Positions 31,644-43,177 of a stretch of DNA of 64,000 nt are shown piece by piece. Positions within the stretch are counted from its first letter, which is position 1, and each line of letters opens with the position of its first letter. This DNA comes from Chondrosia reniformis (taxonomy: Eukaryota; Porifera; Demospongiae; Chondrillida; Chondrillidae). A model generated the notes under the pieces. The model worked only from the letters and a program-made list of their open reading frames with translations, searched no databases and was not told the origin of the DNA. The translations under genes and the position numbers were made by a program. The stretch spans positions 7,193,673 to 7,257,672 of the forward strand of contig OX359197.1 in the NCBI GenBank assembly GCA_947172415.1. Direction: 5' to 3'.

Positions 31644-33971
31644 TCAGAGTATTAGTACTACAATTCTCTTGTTTCCACTGTCAGCAATATATAGATTTCC
31701 TTCATCACTGATAGCAAGACTAAAAGGAAGGTCCAACCCAAGATTATCAACTTCACCAACATACTGTCCATCTGGTGTGAAGATGGAGATTTTGTTAGCA
31801 CTGTATGATGAAACTATTATGTGTCCATCACTTGTGACTGCTATACCAGTGGGGCGCTTGACAATGTCTTCACCAAACTGTCGGATGTACCGTCCATTCT
31901 GATCATGTACTTTGATGCAATGATTGTTATGGTCACTGATGTACACTAATCCATCTGGTGATATACAGAGATACCAGGGAAATTGAAAGCAACCTGCTCC
32001 ACTGCCATATGAACCAAAGCATCTTAGGAACTGACCATTCTCTGTAAATACAGATATTCTATGATTGCCACTTTCTACTATAAAAAGGTGTCCCTCCTCA
32101 TTGACTGCCACTCCCATAGGACCACCTAATTGACCTTGCTTTGACCCTTGACCTCCAAACTCTCTTACTAGTTGACCAGTTGGAGTGTAGATCTTGATAA
32201 CATGGTTGCTAAAGTCACTAATGACAATGTTACCAGATTTGCTGAAAGTCATCCCATTGACATCGCCACAACCATGCTTAAATCTTCTTGCAATTTGACC
32301 TGCCCTGTTAATAACAAGGATTTCTTTGGTATTATATTTTGCAGCATACAACATTCCATCTGATCCACAAGCTACTGCATAGCATGCTCCACCAATTTTA
32401 ATCTCTTTTTGGATTTTGTTCATCTTCTTAATATCTAATGGCTTAGCAACCTTCACCTCTACTGGACTTCCCACTACATGTTGACCTCCGATGGTCACAC
32501 TCAGCATACATTCGAGTGATGGAACACTCTTAAAGTGTACCTCATATGTGCCATCTCTCTTGTCTGTTACCTTATCTCTCAGAGGAACACCTGCTGTCAC
32601 AGGACAAAGGACAGCCGACACCTTTTCTCCTCCTCTGCACTCATTGCCTCTTTCATCTTTGGTGGTGACTTTGAAGGAAATTTTTTTCTTCTGTATGTGA
32701 ACAAAGGCAGCACCATCTTTGTTCTTCTCCAATCCTCTAATACTGCAGTTTGGTGGATGTGCCTGCAAGCAGATTCCTCCAAATGAAGACAATGTCTTCT
32801 TTGTTTCGGATTGCTTGGAAGAGATAAACTGGACAGATGGGTGAATGTAGCAAGATGGCTGAGGAGTATGTCCAGTAAGTTTGTACACTCGTTTGACCAC
32901 CATCTTTGTCAAGTAAAGCTGTTCTTCTTTTCTTCCATTTGAAAAGATGTCTTCTGAAAAGGAAAGAAAGTCCTCCCATTTCTTTATTTTAACTTGAAGC
33001 ACTTTTCTCTGCTTGACAAGAGCTTTTCTTCCCTTTTCTTCCGTTTTCCTCACTTCACCAACAAGACTATCACATCTTCTAGTTACCATGGCAATTAGCT
33101 GTTCCTTCATTGCAAGGATCTCTCCTACAGCATCAGCGGACTGCTGTTGGAGACTAGCTTCACTGGCCTCCACTTCCTGAAGGGCATTGCTCAATGCCTT
33201 TGTCTGTCCCCTGGCAGACAGTACACACTGTGTCAGAGTGCTCCTGTTTAGCTCTCCCAGTTTGTCGTTGATGAAGGACACACTGTGAGTCTTGTGGCCA
33301 CCAACAGAATGACATATGGCACAGATCATCTGTTGACAGTCGTGACAGTATAGCCTCTTCTTTTCATTGTGTTCTTCACATTGGAAAATATCTTCTTTTG
33401 TAGAGCCACCTTCTAAGGTTTCATTAATCGATTGAATTTGATGCCTCTTAAACATTTTCTTTGATCTGTGAAGATCTACACACTCTTGGCAAATAAAGAA
33501 ATCACAGTCTGTGCAGTAGCTCACGGCTGCCCTCTTCTCTTCGTGGTCCTCTTGACAGACCACTCCTTCCTTCTGATACTGACTGCTCACTGTCTTCCTC
33601 AGAGCAAAGGGATGGCTTGGAAGATCACCGGGAGGGATGGAGAACACTTCATCACAGATCTCACAGGACACTCCTTGTTGGAGCATCTTCTCCTGACACT
33701 CCACCTTCTCACACAAGGCAAGGGAGTGCAGACAAGGTAGACATTTAAGCTCTTCTACTCTCACTCCACAACTGACACAAGAGAGACTGAGATTAGTTGA
33801 TGGAAAAGAAGAACTAGAAGTGGGTGGAACCTCTGGAAGCTCAGCCATTTGATTTGGTAATGGTGGGATGATGTGACTTTGAAATAAGAAAGGAGCTAAA
33901 TATATCAAACTATATGCTGTGTATACAGTACGTACACGTAAACATTCTATATAATCTAGGAACTCTGCCAT
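31644..33971 (-). CDS. TRIM-NHL protein T7
   Basis: Intact single-exon gene. The frame runs 775 codons from 33971, but the ATG at 33848 aligns with MAELP and gives 734 residues. The 41-residue extension (MAEFLDYIECL and so on) comes from the special leader shared with T1 and T11. It is frameshifted in T1, so it is probably not conserved protein. One residue is missing in the filamin repeat (KKKISFKV where others have KKKEFSFKV or KKKEISFKV). RVYKLTGH replaces RVYELTGH in the coiled-coil tail. Blade loops are SDFSNHV, VESGNHRI and SDHNNHCI; blade 1 begins AAKYNTKEI. It ends VVLIL, 118 bp before copy F. Confidence 0.9.
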   Translation of the reverse strand: MAEFLDYIECLRVRTVYTAYSLIYLAPFLFQSHIIPPLPNQMAELPEVPPTSSSSFPSTNLSLSCVSCGVRVEELKCLPCLHSLALCEKVECQEKMLQQGVSCEICDEVFSIPPGDLPSHPFALRKTVSSQYQKEGVVCQEDHEEKRAAVSYCTDCDFFICQECVDLHRSKKMFKRHQIQSINETLEGGSTKEDIFQCEEHNEKKRLYCHDCQQMICAICHSVGGHKTHSVSFINDKLGELNRSTLTQCVLSARGQTKALSNALQEVEASEASLQQQSADAVGEILAMKEQLIAMVTRRCDSLVGEVRKTEEKGRKALVKQRKVLQVKIKKWEDFLSFSEDIFSNGRKEEQLYLTKMVVKRVYKLTGHTPQPSCYIHPSVQFISSKQSETKKTLSSFGGICLQAHPPNCSIRGLEKNKDGAAFVHIQKKKISFKVTTKDERGNECRGGEKVSAVLCPVTAGVPLRDKVTDKRDGTYEVHFKSVPSLECMLSVTIGGQHVVGSPVEVKVAKPLDIKKMNKIQKEIKIGGACYAVACGSDGMLYAAKYNTKEILVINRAGQIARRFKHGCGDVNGMTFSKSGNIVISDFSNHVIKIYTPTGQLVREFGGQGSKQGQLGGPMGVAVNEEGHLFIVESGNHRISVFTENGQFLRCFGSYGSGAGCFQFPWYLCISPDGLVYISDHNNHCIKVHDQNGRYIRQFGEDIVKRPTGIAVTSDGHIIVSSYSANKISIFTPDGQYVGEVDNLGLDLPFSLAISDEGNLYIADSGNKRIVVLIL

Positions 33972-34713
33972 GGATATAGTTTAGTTTCATTTAGTAAGTT
34001 TCTTTTCAATTTCAAGAATGAGAATAATAGAAAATTTCCTGGTTTCGAGTGTCGACATCAGCATTATGAAGAAGAGTGTCTCCCTATCACTGATCTATTA
34101 TATGTGCATGCATATGCATATATAGTTGTTGGCTGATTTTGAGTGGAACCGCAGGAAGCTCAGCCATTTTGGAAATACTTGGGATCTGAAATTAGGGAGG
34201 AGCTCAATATATCAAGCTATTCATTATGTAAACAGTCCAAACCAATATTGTGTATGACAATGTAAATTTTAGTTTCTAGAAGCTAAAATACTATCAATTA
34301 ATAATTCATTTAGTGAGTTAGCATGGTTTTCAACTTAAGAATGGAAATTAATAATTAATAGAAAAGTTAATGATAGTCTCCTTTCTATTATATTAGACTG
34401 CCAAATTATACAACACATATACAGTGTTACTATAGAGTGTCTCCATCACTGATAGCAATACCATATATAGGACCATTCAATCTCCCGGGCCATCAACCTA
34501 TTTCTATTTGAGGTGGTCTCTCTATCTATGGGTTAGGGCTCGGAGAAGGTCTCCCTATTAATCCACTACATGGCTTCTCACTATATACGACCTGTATCTG
34601 CAGTTGAACAGATAAACAGAATACTGTACTCCCTTCTGATACAAGAAACATGCAAAATCAAATTATATTATAATATGTACAATAATTAATATAACAAAAG
34701 TGCATTCAGTCCA
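33972..34713 (-). promoter_or_regulatory. Upstream region of T7 / 3' flank of copy G
   Basis: This 742-bp gap has no intact gene. A relic TRIM start lies at about 34145-34167 (ATG at 34167, about eight codons of homology). The alternative leader continues upstream of T7, and the shared block is at about 34511-34620. The layout matches the regions upstream of T1 and T11. Confidence 0.5.
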
Positions 34714-36988
34714 TCAAAATAGTCCAGCGTCCTTTTTCAGTGAAGTCTGCTTCCAAGGAGGCAGAGATGAGAAGTCCGTCCATGACATTTTAAACACGTT
34801 CTACATAAGGCACATACAATTATGTTTTGCTATGCAGACAAATAACAAATACTAAATTAGTATACATTAAGCCAAGTATGACACTGGTAGGAGAAGGGAC
34901 ACATGGAATCCACCAAGTATTTACCTTAAAGTCCTCATCTCCAAGGTAGGTTTCTAATTTCTTTGGATCAACTCCCTTGGGGAGAGGCTTCTTTTTCAGC
35001 TCAACCAGCGAGTATCTGTCTCTGCTCAGCTTCTTCAGCTCCTCTGAAGCATCTGATCGATGAGGACTCTTGATAATCACAAAGGTCTGTTAGCCTCTGC
35101 CACCTTCTTATCACTCTCCCAGGATGGAAAGAGATTGGTGAACCGCTGGTGTTCAAAACCAGCAGACACAACGTAAACATGAGGCTCCACAATGCGACCA
35201 GTAGCTACACACAGGAAGACCAATTAATTATATCAATACATAAGAATTAAAAAGTTTATAGATGATAATTGAGAATGATTACCAATGGTTTGATTATCGC
35301 TTCATAGATTTTAACTGATAATTATGTTACATGTTACATATTTGTAAGCACAACAAAATATTATTTATTTATTGAGAGCAGTAATTAGTTAGGAAGGCAA
35401 ATGATCCAATATTAAGCATTTATGAACTAAAGAAGTTAATTGCACTCAGCTGTACAGAGGCTATGATGATAAGCACATAATCACTGGAAATGTATTACAC
35501 CAAACCAGACAAGTGACATAAGCCATTCATGTTCACTGATATCAGTAAAATGTTAATAAAATCTCAGATGTCAAATCAAGTGTACTCACCCTTGGAGTAG
35601 TTGACGGCAGTCTCCAGTGCTAATCTTTTGTCTCTTATGAATCTCACTTGAGCATCTCCAGTAAACTGGTTCTTTTCTCTGAAACGTGGATCCGACTGCA
35701 CCGGCCACCAGCCAGACCACACATAGATCTCATATTGAGCGTCCAATAGGAAGAGAGCTGAGGGTGATGGGGCAGGCAGACTGTAAACAGGAGACCATTA
35801 CAGCACGGGGGAGTACCTGTGTTGTAGTGGCTTACCAGGTTGTTCACAAGAGTATAAGTCTGTTTGTAGGAAGGGAAAGGCTTCCGGCTCTCCTGTCCTG
35901 CAAGGATAGAGGACCTCTGTTGGGAGGAACTCTCCCGTAGACTCCACACTTGGAGCCAATTACATTATCTAGTTATATAGCACTGTACAGTTGGGATGCT
36001 ACACCAACTCACTCTTAGCAGTAGTTGGGTTCTTTGTATTTGTCACTTTAGCTGTTGTTAGTGTGGATGGAGTGACTTTAGCTGTTGACATGTCATAACA
36101 CGTCAGTTGGTTCTTTGGAAACTGCACTGTCTTCACAACTTGAAGAAATGGACGATTGAGAATGTCTCTTTGAAGCATTCCCTTTCTTGTTGGATAACTT
36201 GACTTTGTGTGGAGAAGATTGAAGAGTCTTCTGAGATTTAGTGGTACTTGTCTCTGTGGACATGTGCTTTTTTTGGGTTTAGAAGTGACTTCAACTTCAG
36301 TTGTATTTTTTCTCTTTTTTCCTTTTGACTGGTCACATTGAACAACAGTGCATTTGACTCTAACACACAAAAGAACTACAAACGTACAACATTCTTAAAT
36401 AGGAACTGTGTGACTGAAGGTATATAATATAGGGTATGGCAGGTAATCTTATTTAGACTGGGAAGGCCATTATTACTGGACTACTATTAAGGCACCAGTG
36501 ATAATGAGATATCTATACATTCCTAGCTTCACCATTTAATACAACACTAATACCAAATATTACCTGTGGATATACTGTATTGGCCCTTAAGACATATTTA
36601 GTGACATCACTTATATCATTAGTTGTGGTACTACACAACATCAGAAAGTATATCTATAATGTCAATGTTAGGTACAACCTACTATAGACATACTGCAAAG
36701 TATAGCTCTTCGTTCGTATGTCAGTGTGCACATATGAAATGGACCAACATACCGAATTGTGTCGTTATCCTTTAGCAGATGAATGTCTTCTTGAGGGAGC
36801 AGCGCACAGTCGTCCATTGTGAGGTCCAGTTTGACGCCACGCAGATCTTCAAAGAACCTCTTCTTGATGGCGCCACACAGATCAGCAATGACGGAACAGG
36901 ATGTCAGATTCATGAGAAACCAAACGAACTGTGGACAAGCAGGAGGAGGGTTGACGAACAATAACTTCAACCTTACCGAGTCGGCCAT
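34714..36988 (-). pseudogene. Coilin-supervillin copy G, exon 5 frameshift
   Basis: Exons by alignment: 36988-36753, 36359-36013, 35916-35836, 35757-35590, 35204-34925, 34800-34714. Exon 5 lacks one base in an A-run near 35083 (cacaaaggtc for cacaaaaggtc), which breaks the frame before the headpiece. Exon 2 has a 4-bp deletion near 36271 and a 10-bp insertion near 36095. Together these restore the frame (net +6), so most of the linker is read in a different frame without a stop. The coilin domain in exon 1 is intact. The 4-bp deletion is shared with copy I. Confidence 0.8.
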
Positions 36989-37099
36989 TTTATCTATAGA
37001 CTATTGAACTACGTAGTTCTAAATATCCTTTGCGAAAATTCAATTAACATTAAATAATTTTGAAGTTACAAAGCAATAAAGTATATCTCATTATATCAG

Positions 37100-39331
37100 T
37101 CAGAGTATTAGTACTACAATTCTCTTGTTTCCACTGTCAGCAATATATAGATTTCCTTCATCACTGATAGCAAGACTATAAGGACGGTCCAACCCAAGAT
37201 TATCAACTTCACCAACACACTGTCCATCTGGTGTGAAGACGGAGATTTTGTTAGTACTGTATGATGCAACTATTATGTGTCCATCACTTGTGACTGCTAT
37301 ACCAGAGGGGAACTTGACAATGTCTTCACCAAACTGTTGGATGTACCGTCCATCCTGATCATGTACTTTGATGCAATAATTGTTATGGTCACTGATGTAC
37401 ACTAATCCATCTGGTGATATACAGAGGTACCAGGAAACTGCAAAGTGTCCTGCTCCACTGCCACGTGAACCAAAGCACCTTAGGAACTGACCATCCTCTG
37501 TAAATACAGATATTCTATAATTGCCACGGTCTGCTATAAAAAGGTGTCCGTCTTCATTGACTGCCACTCCCATAGGATTACTTAATTGACCTGGCTTTGA
37601 CCCTTGACCTCCAAACTGACTTACTAGTTGACCAGTTGGAGTGTAGATCTTGATAACATGGTTTCTATAGTCACTAATGACAATGTTATCAGATTTACTG
37701 AAAGTTATCCCATAGACATAGCCACAATCATGTTTAAATCTTCTCTCAATTTGACCTGCCCCGTTAATAACAAGGATTTCTTTGGTGTTGCAATTTGCAG
37801 CATACAACATTCCGTCTGATCCACAAGCTACTGCATAGCATTCTCCACTAATCCTAATCTCTTTTCGGATTTCGTACATCTTCTTAATATCCAATGGCTT
37901 AGCAACATTCACCTCTACCGGACTGTCCACTACGTGGTGACCTCCGATGGTCACACTCAGCATACATTTGAGTGATGGAACACTCTTAAAGAGTACCTCA
38001 TATGTGCCATCTCTCTTGTCTGTTACCTTACCTCTCAGAGGAACACCTGCTGTCACAGGACAAAGGACAGCCAACACCTTTTCTCCTCCTCGGCACTCAC
38101 TGCCTCTCTCATCTCTGGTGGTGACTTTGAAAGAAAATTCTTTCTTCTTCTGTATGTGAACAAAGGCAGCACCATCTTTGTTCTTCTCCAACCCTCTAAT
38201 ACTGCAGTTTGGTGGATGTGCCTGCAAGCAGACTCCTCCAAATGAAGACAATGTCTTCTCTGTTTCGGATCGCTTGGAAGAGATGAACTGGACAGATGGG
38301 TGAATGTAGCAAGATGGCTGAGGACTATGTCCAGTAAGTTTGTACACTCGTTTGACCACCATCTTGATCAAGTACAGCTGTTCTTCTTTTCTTCCATTTG
38401 AAAAGATGTCTTCTGAAAAGGAAAGAAACTCCTCCCATTTCTTCATTTTAATTCGAAGCATTTTTCTCTGCTTGACAAGAGCTTTTCTTCCACTTTCTTC
38501 CGTTTTCCTTACTTCACCAACAAGACTATCACATCTTCTAGTTACCATGGCAATTAGCTGTTCCTTCATTGCAAGGATCTCTCCTACAGCATCAGCGGAC
38601 TGCTGTTGGAGACTAGCTTCACTGGCCTCCACTTCCTGAAGGGCATTGCTCAATGCCTTTGTCTGTCCCCTGGCAGACAGCACACACTGTGTCAGAGTGC
38701 TCCTGTTTAGCTCTCCCAGTTTGTCATTGATGAAGGACACACTGTGAGTCTTGTGGCCACCAACAGAATGACATATGGCACAGATCATCTGTTGACAGTC
38801 GTGACAGTATAGCTTCTTCTTTTCATTGTGTTCTGAACATTGGAAAATATCTTCTTTTGTAGAGCCACCTTCTAAGGTTTCATTAATCGATTGAATTTGA
38901 TGCCTCTTAAGCATTTTCTTTGATCTGTGAAGATCTACACACTCTTGGCAAATAAAGAAATCACAGTCTGTGCAGTAGCTCACGGCTGCCCTCTTCTCTT
39001 CGTGTTCCTCTTGACAGACCACTCCTTCCTTCTGATACTGACTGCTCACTGTCTTCCTCAGAGCAAAGGGATGGCCAAGAAGACCACCGGGAGGGATGGA
39101 GAACACTTCATCACAGATCTCACAGGTCACTCCTTGTTGGAGCATCTTCTCCTGACACTCCACCTTCTCACACAAGGCCAGGGAGTGCAGACAAGGTAGA
39201 CATTTAAGCTCTTCTACTCTCGCTCCACAACTGACACAAGAGAGACTGAGATTAGTTGATGGAAAAGAAGAACTAGAAGTGGATGGAACCTCTGGAAGCT
39301 CAGCCATTTTATTTGGTATGCTTGGGATCAT
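37100..39331 (-). CDS. TRIM-NHL protein T8
   Basis: Intact single-exon gene of 743 residues from 39331; the ATG at 39307 aligns with MAELP (735 residues), and the extra eight read MIPSIPNK. RING spacing is unchanged (CVSCGARVEELKC). GGLLGHPFAL replaces GGLPSHPFAL just after the RING. Coiled-coil changes include KMLRIKMKKW. Filamin ends VVDSPVEVNV rather than VVGSPVEVKV. NHL loops are SDYRNHV, ADRGNYRI and SDHNNYCI, and the blade-4 entry is AVSWYL where others have FPW. It ends VVLIL, 111 bp before copy G. Confidence 0.9.
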   Translation of the reverse strand: MIPSIPNKMAELPEVPSTSSSSFPSTNLSLSCVSCGARVEELKCLPCLHSLALCEKVECQEKMLQQGVTCEICDEVFSIPPGGLLGHPFALRKTVSSQYQKEGVVCQEEHEEKRAAVSYCTDCDFFICQECVDLHRSKKMLKRHQIQSINETLEGGSTKEDIFQCSEHNEKKKLYCHDCQQMICAICHSVGGHKTHSVSFINDKLGELNRSTLTQCVLSARGQTKALSNALQEVEASEASLQQQSADAVGEILAMKEQLIAMVTRRCDSLVGEVRKTEESGRKALVKQRKMLRIKMKKWEEFLSFSEDIFSNGRKEEQLYLIKMVVKRVYKLTGHSPQPSCYIHPSVQFISSKRSETEKTLSSFGGVCLQAHPPNCSIRGLEKNKDGAAFVHIQKKKEFSFKVTTRDERGSECRGGEKVLAVLCPVTAGVPLRGKVTDKRDGTYEVLFKSVPSLKCMLSVTIGGHHVVDSPVEVNVAKPLDIKKMYEIRKEIRISGECYAVACGSDGMLYAANCNTKEILVINGAGQIERRFKHDCGYVYGITFSKSDNIVISDYRNHVIKIYTPTGQLVSQFGGQGSKPGQLSNPMGVAVNEDGHLFIADRGNYRISVFTEDGQFLRCFGSRGSGAGHFAVSWYLCISPDGLVYISDHNNYCIKVHDQDGRYIQQFGEDIVKFPSGIAVTSDGHIIVASYSTNKISVFTPDGQCVGEVDNLGLDRPYSLAISDEGNLYIADSGNKRIVVLIL

Positions 39332-39780
39332 GTGACTTTGAAATGAGGAAGGAGTTAACTAGTTTCTATGTAAACAGTCTAAACTGTAAAATATGTAAAA
39401 TATGTACTATATAGATGTGTGAAAATGTATATATAGATTGCAAGTGCATATTTGGCTTTGTAAATTTCAGTATCTAGGAACTAAAGTACTTTCACTGAAT
39501 TCATTTAGTTTTCAACTCCATCACTGATAGCAATAATACCATTATCAATCTCACAGGCCACAATCTATTGTATTTGAGGTGGTCTCTCTATCTATGGGTT
39601 AGGGCTCAGAAAAGGTCTCCCTATTAATCCACTACATGGGTTCTCACTATATACGACCTGTATCTGCAGTTGAACAGATAGACAGATATACTATACTCCC
39701 TTCTGATACAAGAAACATGCAAAATCAAATTATACTATAATATGTACAATAATTAATATAACAAAAGTGCATTCAGTCCA
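39332..39780 (-). promoter_or_regulatory. Upstream region of T8 / 3' flank of copy H
   Basis: This 449-bp gap has no gene. The E-box tcatgtga is at about 39328-39335 on the region edge. The shared block is at about 39578-39690, with one base change in its ggctcgg motif (ggctcag). Confidence 0.45.
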
Positions 39781-42048
39781 TCAAAATAGTCCAGCGTCCT
39801 TTTTCAGTGAAGTCTGCTTCCAAGGAGGCAGAGATGAGAAGTCCGTCCGTGACATTTTAAACATGTTCTACATAAGGCACATACAATTATGTTTTGCTAT
39901 GAAGACAAATAACAAATACTAAATTAGTATACATTAAGCCAAGTGTGACACTGGCAGGAGAAGGGACACATGGAATCCACCAAGTATTTACCTTAAAGTC
40001 CTCATCTCCAAGGTAGGTTTCTAATTTCTTTGGATCAACTCCCTCGGGGAGAGGCTTCTTTTTCAGCTCAGCCAGCGAGTATCTGTCTCTGCTCAGCTTC
40101 TTCAGCTCCTCTGAAGCATCTGATCGATGAGGACTCTTGATGATCACAAAAGGTCTGTTAGCCTCGGTCACCTTCTTATCACTCTCCCAGGATGGAAAGA
40201 GATTGGTGAACCTCTGGTGTTCAAAACCAGCAGAGACAACGTAAACATGAGGCTCCACAATGCGACCAGTAGCTACACACAGGAAGACCAATTAATCATA
40301 TCAATACATTAGGATTCAAAAGTTTATAGATGATAATTGAGAATGATTACCAATGGTTTGATTATCGCTTCATAGATTTTAACTGATAATTACGTTACAT
40401 GTTATATTTGTAAGCACAACAAAATATTATTTATTTATTGAGAGCAGACATTAGTTAGGAAGGCAAATGATCCAATATTAAGCATTTATGAACTAAAGAA
40501 GATAATTGCACTCAGCTGTGCAGAGGCTATAATGATAAGCACATAATCACTGGAAATATATTACACCAAACCAGCCAAGTGACATAAGCCATTTATGTTC
40601 ACTGATATCAGTAAAATGTAAATAAAATCTCAGATGTCAAATCAAGTGTACTCACCCTTGGAGTAGCTGATGGCAGTCTCCAGTGCTAATCTTTTGTCTC
40701 TTATGAATCTCACTTGAGCATCTCCAGTAAACTGGTTCTTTTCTCTGAAACGTGGATCCGACTGCACCGGCCACCAGCCAGACCACACATAGATCTCATA
40801 TTGAGCGTCCAATAGGAAGAGAGCTGAGGGTGATGGGGCAGGCAGACTGTAAACAGGAGACCATTACAGCAAGGGGGAGTACCTGTGTTGTAGTGGCTTA
40901 CCAGGTTGTTCACAAGAGTATAAGTCTGTTTATAGGAAGGGAAAGGCTTCCGGCTCTCCTGTCCTGCAAGGATAGAGGACCTCTGTTGGGAGGAACTCTC
41001 CTGTAGACTCCACACTTGGAGCCAATTACATTATCTAGTTATATAGCACTGTACAGTTGGGATGCTACACCAACTCACTCTTAGCAGTAGTTGGGTTCTT
41101 TGTACTTGTCACTTTAGCTGTTGTTAGTGCGGATGGAGTGACTTTAGCTGTTGACATGTTAGTTGGTTCTTTGGAAACTGGACTGTCTTCACAACTTGAA
41201 GAACTGGACGATGGAGAATGTCTCTTCGAAGCATTTCCTTTCTTGTTGGATAACTTGACTTTGTGTGGAGAAGATTGAAGAGTATTCTGTGATTTAGTGT
41301 TACTTGTCTCTGTGGACATGTGCTTTGACTTCTTGGGTTTAGAAGTGACTTCAACTTCAGTTGTATTTCTTCTCTTTTTTCCTTTTGACTGGTCACATTG
41401 AACAACAGTGCATTTGACTCTAACACACAAAAGAACTACAAACGTACAACATTCTTAAATAGGAACTGTGTGACTGAAGGTATATAATATAGGGTATGGC
41501 AGGTAATCTTATTTAGACTGGGAAGGTCATTATTACCGGACTACTATTAAGGCACCAGTTATAATGAGATATCTTACATTCCTAGCTTCACCATTTAATA
41601 CAACACTAATACCAAATATTACCTGTGGACATACTGTATTGGTCCTTAAGACATATTTAGTGACATCACTTATATCATTAGTTGTGGTACTACACAACAT
41701 CAGAAAGTATATCTATAATGTCAATGTTAGGTACAACCTACTGCAAAGAATAGCTCTTCGTTCGTATGTCAGTGTGCACATATGAAATGGACCAACATAC
41801 CGAATTGTGTCATTATCCTTTAGCAGATGAATGTCTTCTTAATGTCTTCTTGAGGAAGCAGTGCACAGTCGTCCATTGTGAGGTCCAGTTTGACGCCACG
41901 CAGATCTTCAAAGAACCTCTTCTTGATGGCGCCACACAGATCAGCAATGACGGAACAGGATGTCAGATTCATGAGAAACCAAACGAACTGTGGACAAGCA
42001 GGAGGAGGGTTGACGAACAATAACTTCAACCTTTATCGAGTCGGCCAT
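39781..42048 (-). pseudogene. Coilin-supervillin copy H, coilin exon frameshifted
   Basis: Exons by alignment: 42048-41801, 41419-41079, 40982-40902, 40823-40656, 40272-39992, 39867-39781. One extra base next to the start (near 42033) shifts the frame, and translation stops within the coilin domain after about 50 codons. An 11-bp duplication near 41830-41852 brings the exon back in length (net +12), but the early stop remains. Exons 2-6 and all splice sites are intact. The mobile cluster at 42055-46810 begins seven bases upstream of the ATG, so any promoter shared with T9 is cut off. Confidence 0.8.
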
Positions 42049-42054
42049 TTTATT

Positions 42055-43177
42055 GGGGCGAGCCTGAGCGAGCCCCACACTTACGTGAAGTACGCCACCG
42101 CTGTCTGTATGTGTATATATATATATATATGTAGATTTTCAGTACACCGAAGAGGTTATTGCCCACCAACTTGAGGCCAAAACAGAAGTACAGAAACTGA
42201 GACAAGACCAAGCCACACAAACATCTGAGCAAGTGAAAGATTCTCTGCCCCACTCTCTCAAGCGCTCCATGCATATTGACCTTGCTCAAGAGAAAGGAGC
42301 CTCATCCTGGCTTACCTCATTGCCAATAGCAGAGTTTGGCTTCACACTCCACAAGGGAGGGTTTCATGATGCGCTTGCTCTCAGGTACAACTGGCAACCC
42401 CTACAAGCCCCCTCAACCTGTGAGTGTGGTGCTAAGTTCTCCGTGGAACATGCCCTTTCCTGCCCAAAAGGTGGTTTCCCGTCAATAAGGCACAATGAAA
42501 TCCGGGACCTGACTGCCAACCTCCTAATGGAAGTCTGCAGTGATGTCTGCATTGAGCCTGAACTGCAGCCAATCACAGGGGAAGTCCTCACAGGCGCCAC
42601 ATCTAATGTTCAGGATGGTGCACGGCTTGACATTGCCGTCAACGGTTTCTGGGGAGGCCGGTCTGAAAGAACCTTTATGGATGTTCGCATCTTCAATCCA
42701 CATGCCCCTTCCAACCAACAAAGCCTCGTCTCCTGCTACCGCAAACAGGAAGCTGTCAAGAAGCGCGCGTATGAGCAGAGGGTTCGGGAGATTGAGCATG
42801 CCTCTTTCACCCCACTGGTTCTGTCAGCTACCGGAGGTATGGCCAACCAAGCCACTGTTTTTTACAAACGGCTTGCCTCCTGCCTAGCCTCGAAGTGGGA
42901 CCAGCCATACTCCTCGACCATGTCCTGGCTACGCTGTCGGCTCACTTTCTCCTTGCTCCGCTCTGCCATTCAGGGTATCAGAGGTGCTCGCTCCAGCTGT
43001 GGCCATGCCATCAAGGCACCTCCCATTGACCTGGCCATCGCAGAACTCCGCTACATCTAAACTATTAATAGCTATGTGTCGTATATGTACCTTGCTCACT
43101 CATGTATATTTGGGGCGAGCCTGAGCGAGCCCCACACTTACGTGAAGTACGCTTCCGCTGTCTGTATGTGTATATAC
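42055..43177 (+). mobile_element. Retroelement-like fragment between direct repeats
   Basis: The segment is bounded by two near-identical direct repeats of about 65 bp: 42055-42121 and 43112-43177, both starting ggggcgagcctgagcgagcc and running through acttacgtgaagtacgc. Between them lies one plus-strand ORF (42233-43060) of retroelement character and higher GC than its surroundings. A short AT-dinucleotide run lies at 42113-42130. Such flanking repeats could be short terminal repeats or a repeat family that mediated recombination. No reverse transcriptase is present, so this is a 5'-truncated or partial element. Confidence 0.55.
42233..43060 (+). CDS. Retroelement-type C-terminal protein fragment
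   Basis: Open frame of 275 codons with codon and base use unlike the array. An upstream in-frame stretch of element sequence precedes the ATG, so this is likely the end of a longer protein. Features: a Cys/His cluster (CECGAKFSVEHALSCPKGG) with C-x-C and H-x4-C spacing typical of zinc fingers after reverse transcriptases; then RHNEIRDL; and later EPELQP, GARLDIAV and FMDVRIFNP. The Glu/Asp spacing in the last part could be a PD-(D/E)XK-like nuclease, but I cannot confirm it. Similar motifs occur in proteins beside reverse transcriptases in invertebrate genomes (from memory). It ends at TAA just before the second direct repeat. Whether it is expressed is unknown. Confidence 0.5.
   Translation: MKDSLPHSLKRSMHIDLAQEKGASSWLTSLPIAEFGFTLHKGGFHDALALRYNWQPLQAPSTCECGAKFSVEHALSCPKGGFPSIRHNEIRDLTANLLMEVCSDVCIEPELQPITGEVLTGATSNVQDGARLDIAVNGFWGGRSERTFMDVRIFNPHAPSNQQSLVSCYRKQEAVKKRAYEQRVREIEHASFTPLVLSATGGMANQATVFYKRLASCLASKWDQPYSSTMSWLRCRLTFSLLRSAIQGIRGARSSCGHAIKAPPIDLAIAELRYI

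Noticed and set aside
33849..33971. 41-residue N-terminal extension of T7 and T11
   Set aside because: Lies in the alternative leader, absent from other copies and frameshifted in T1, so it is probably 5' UTR.
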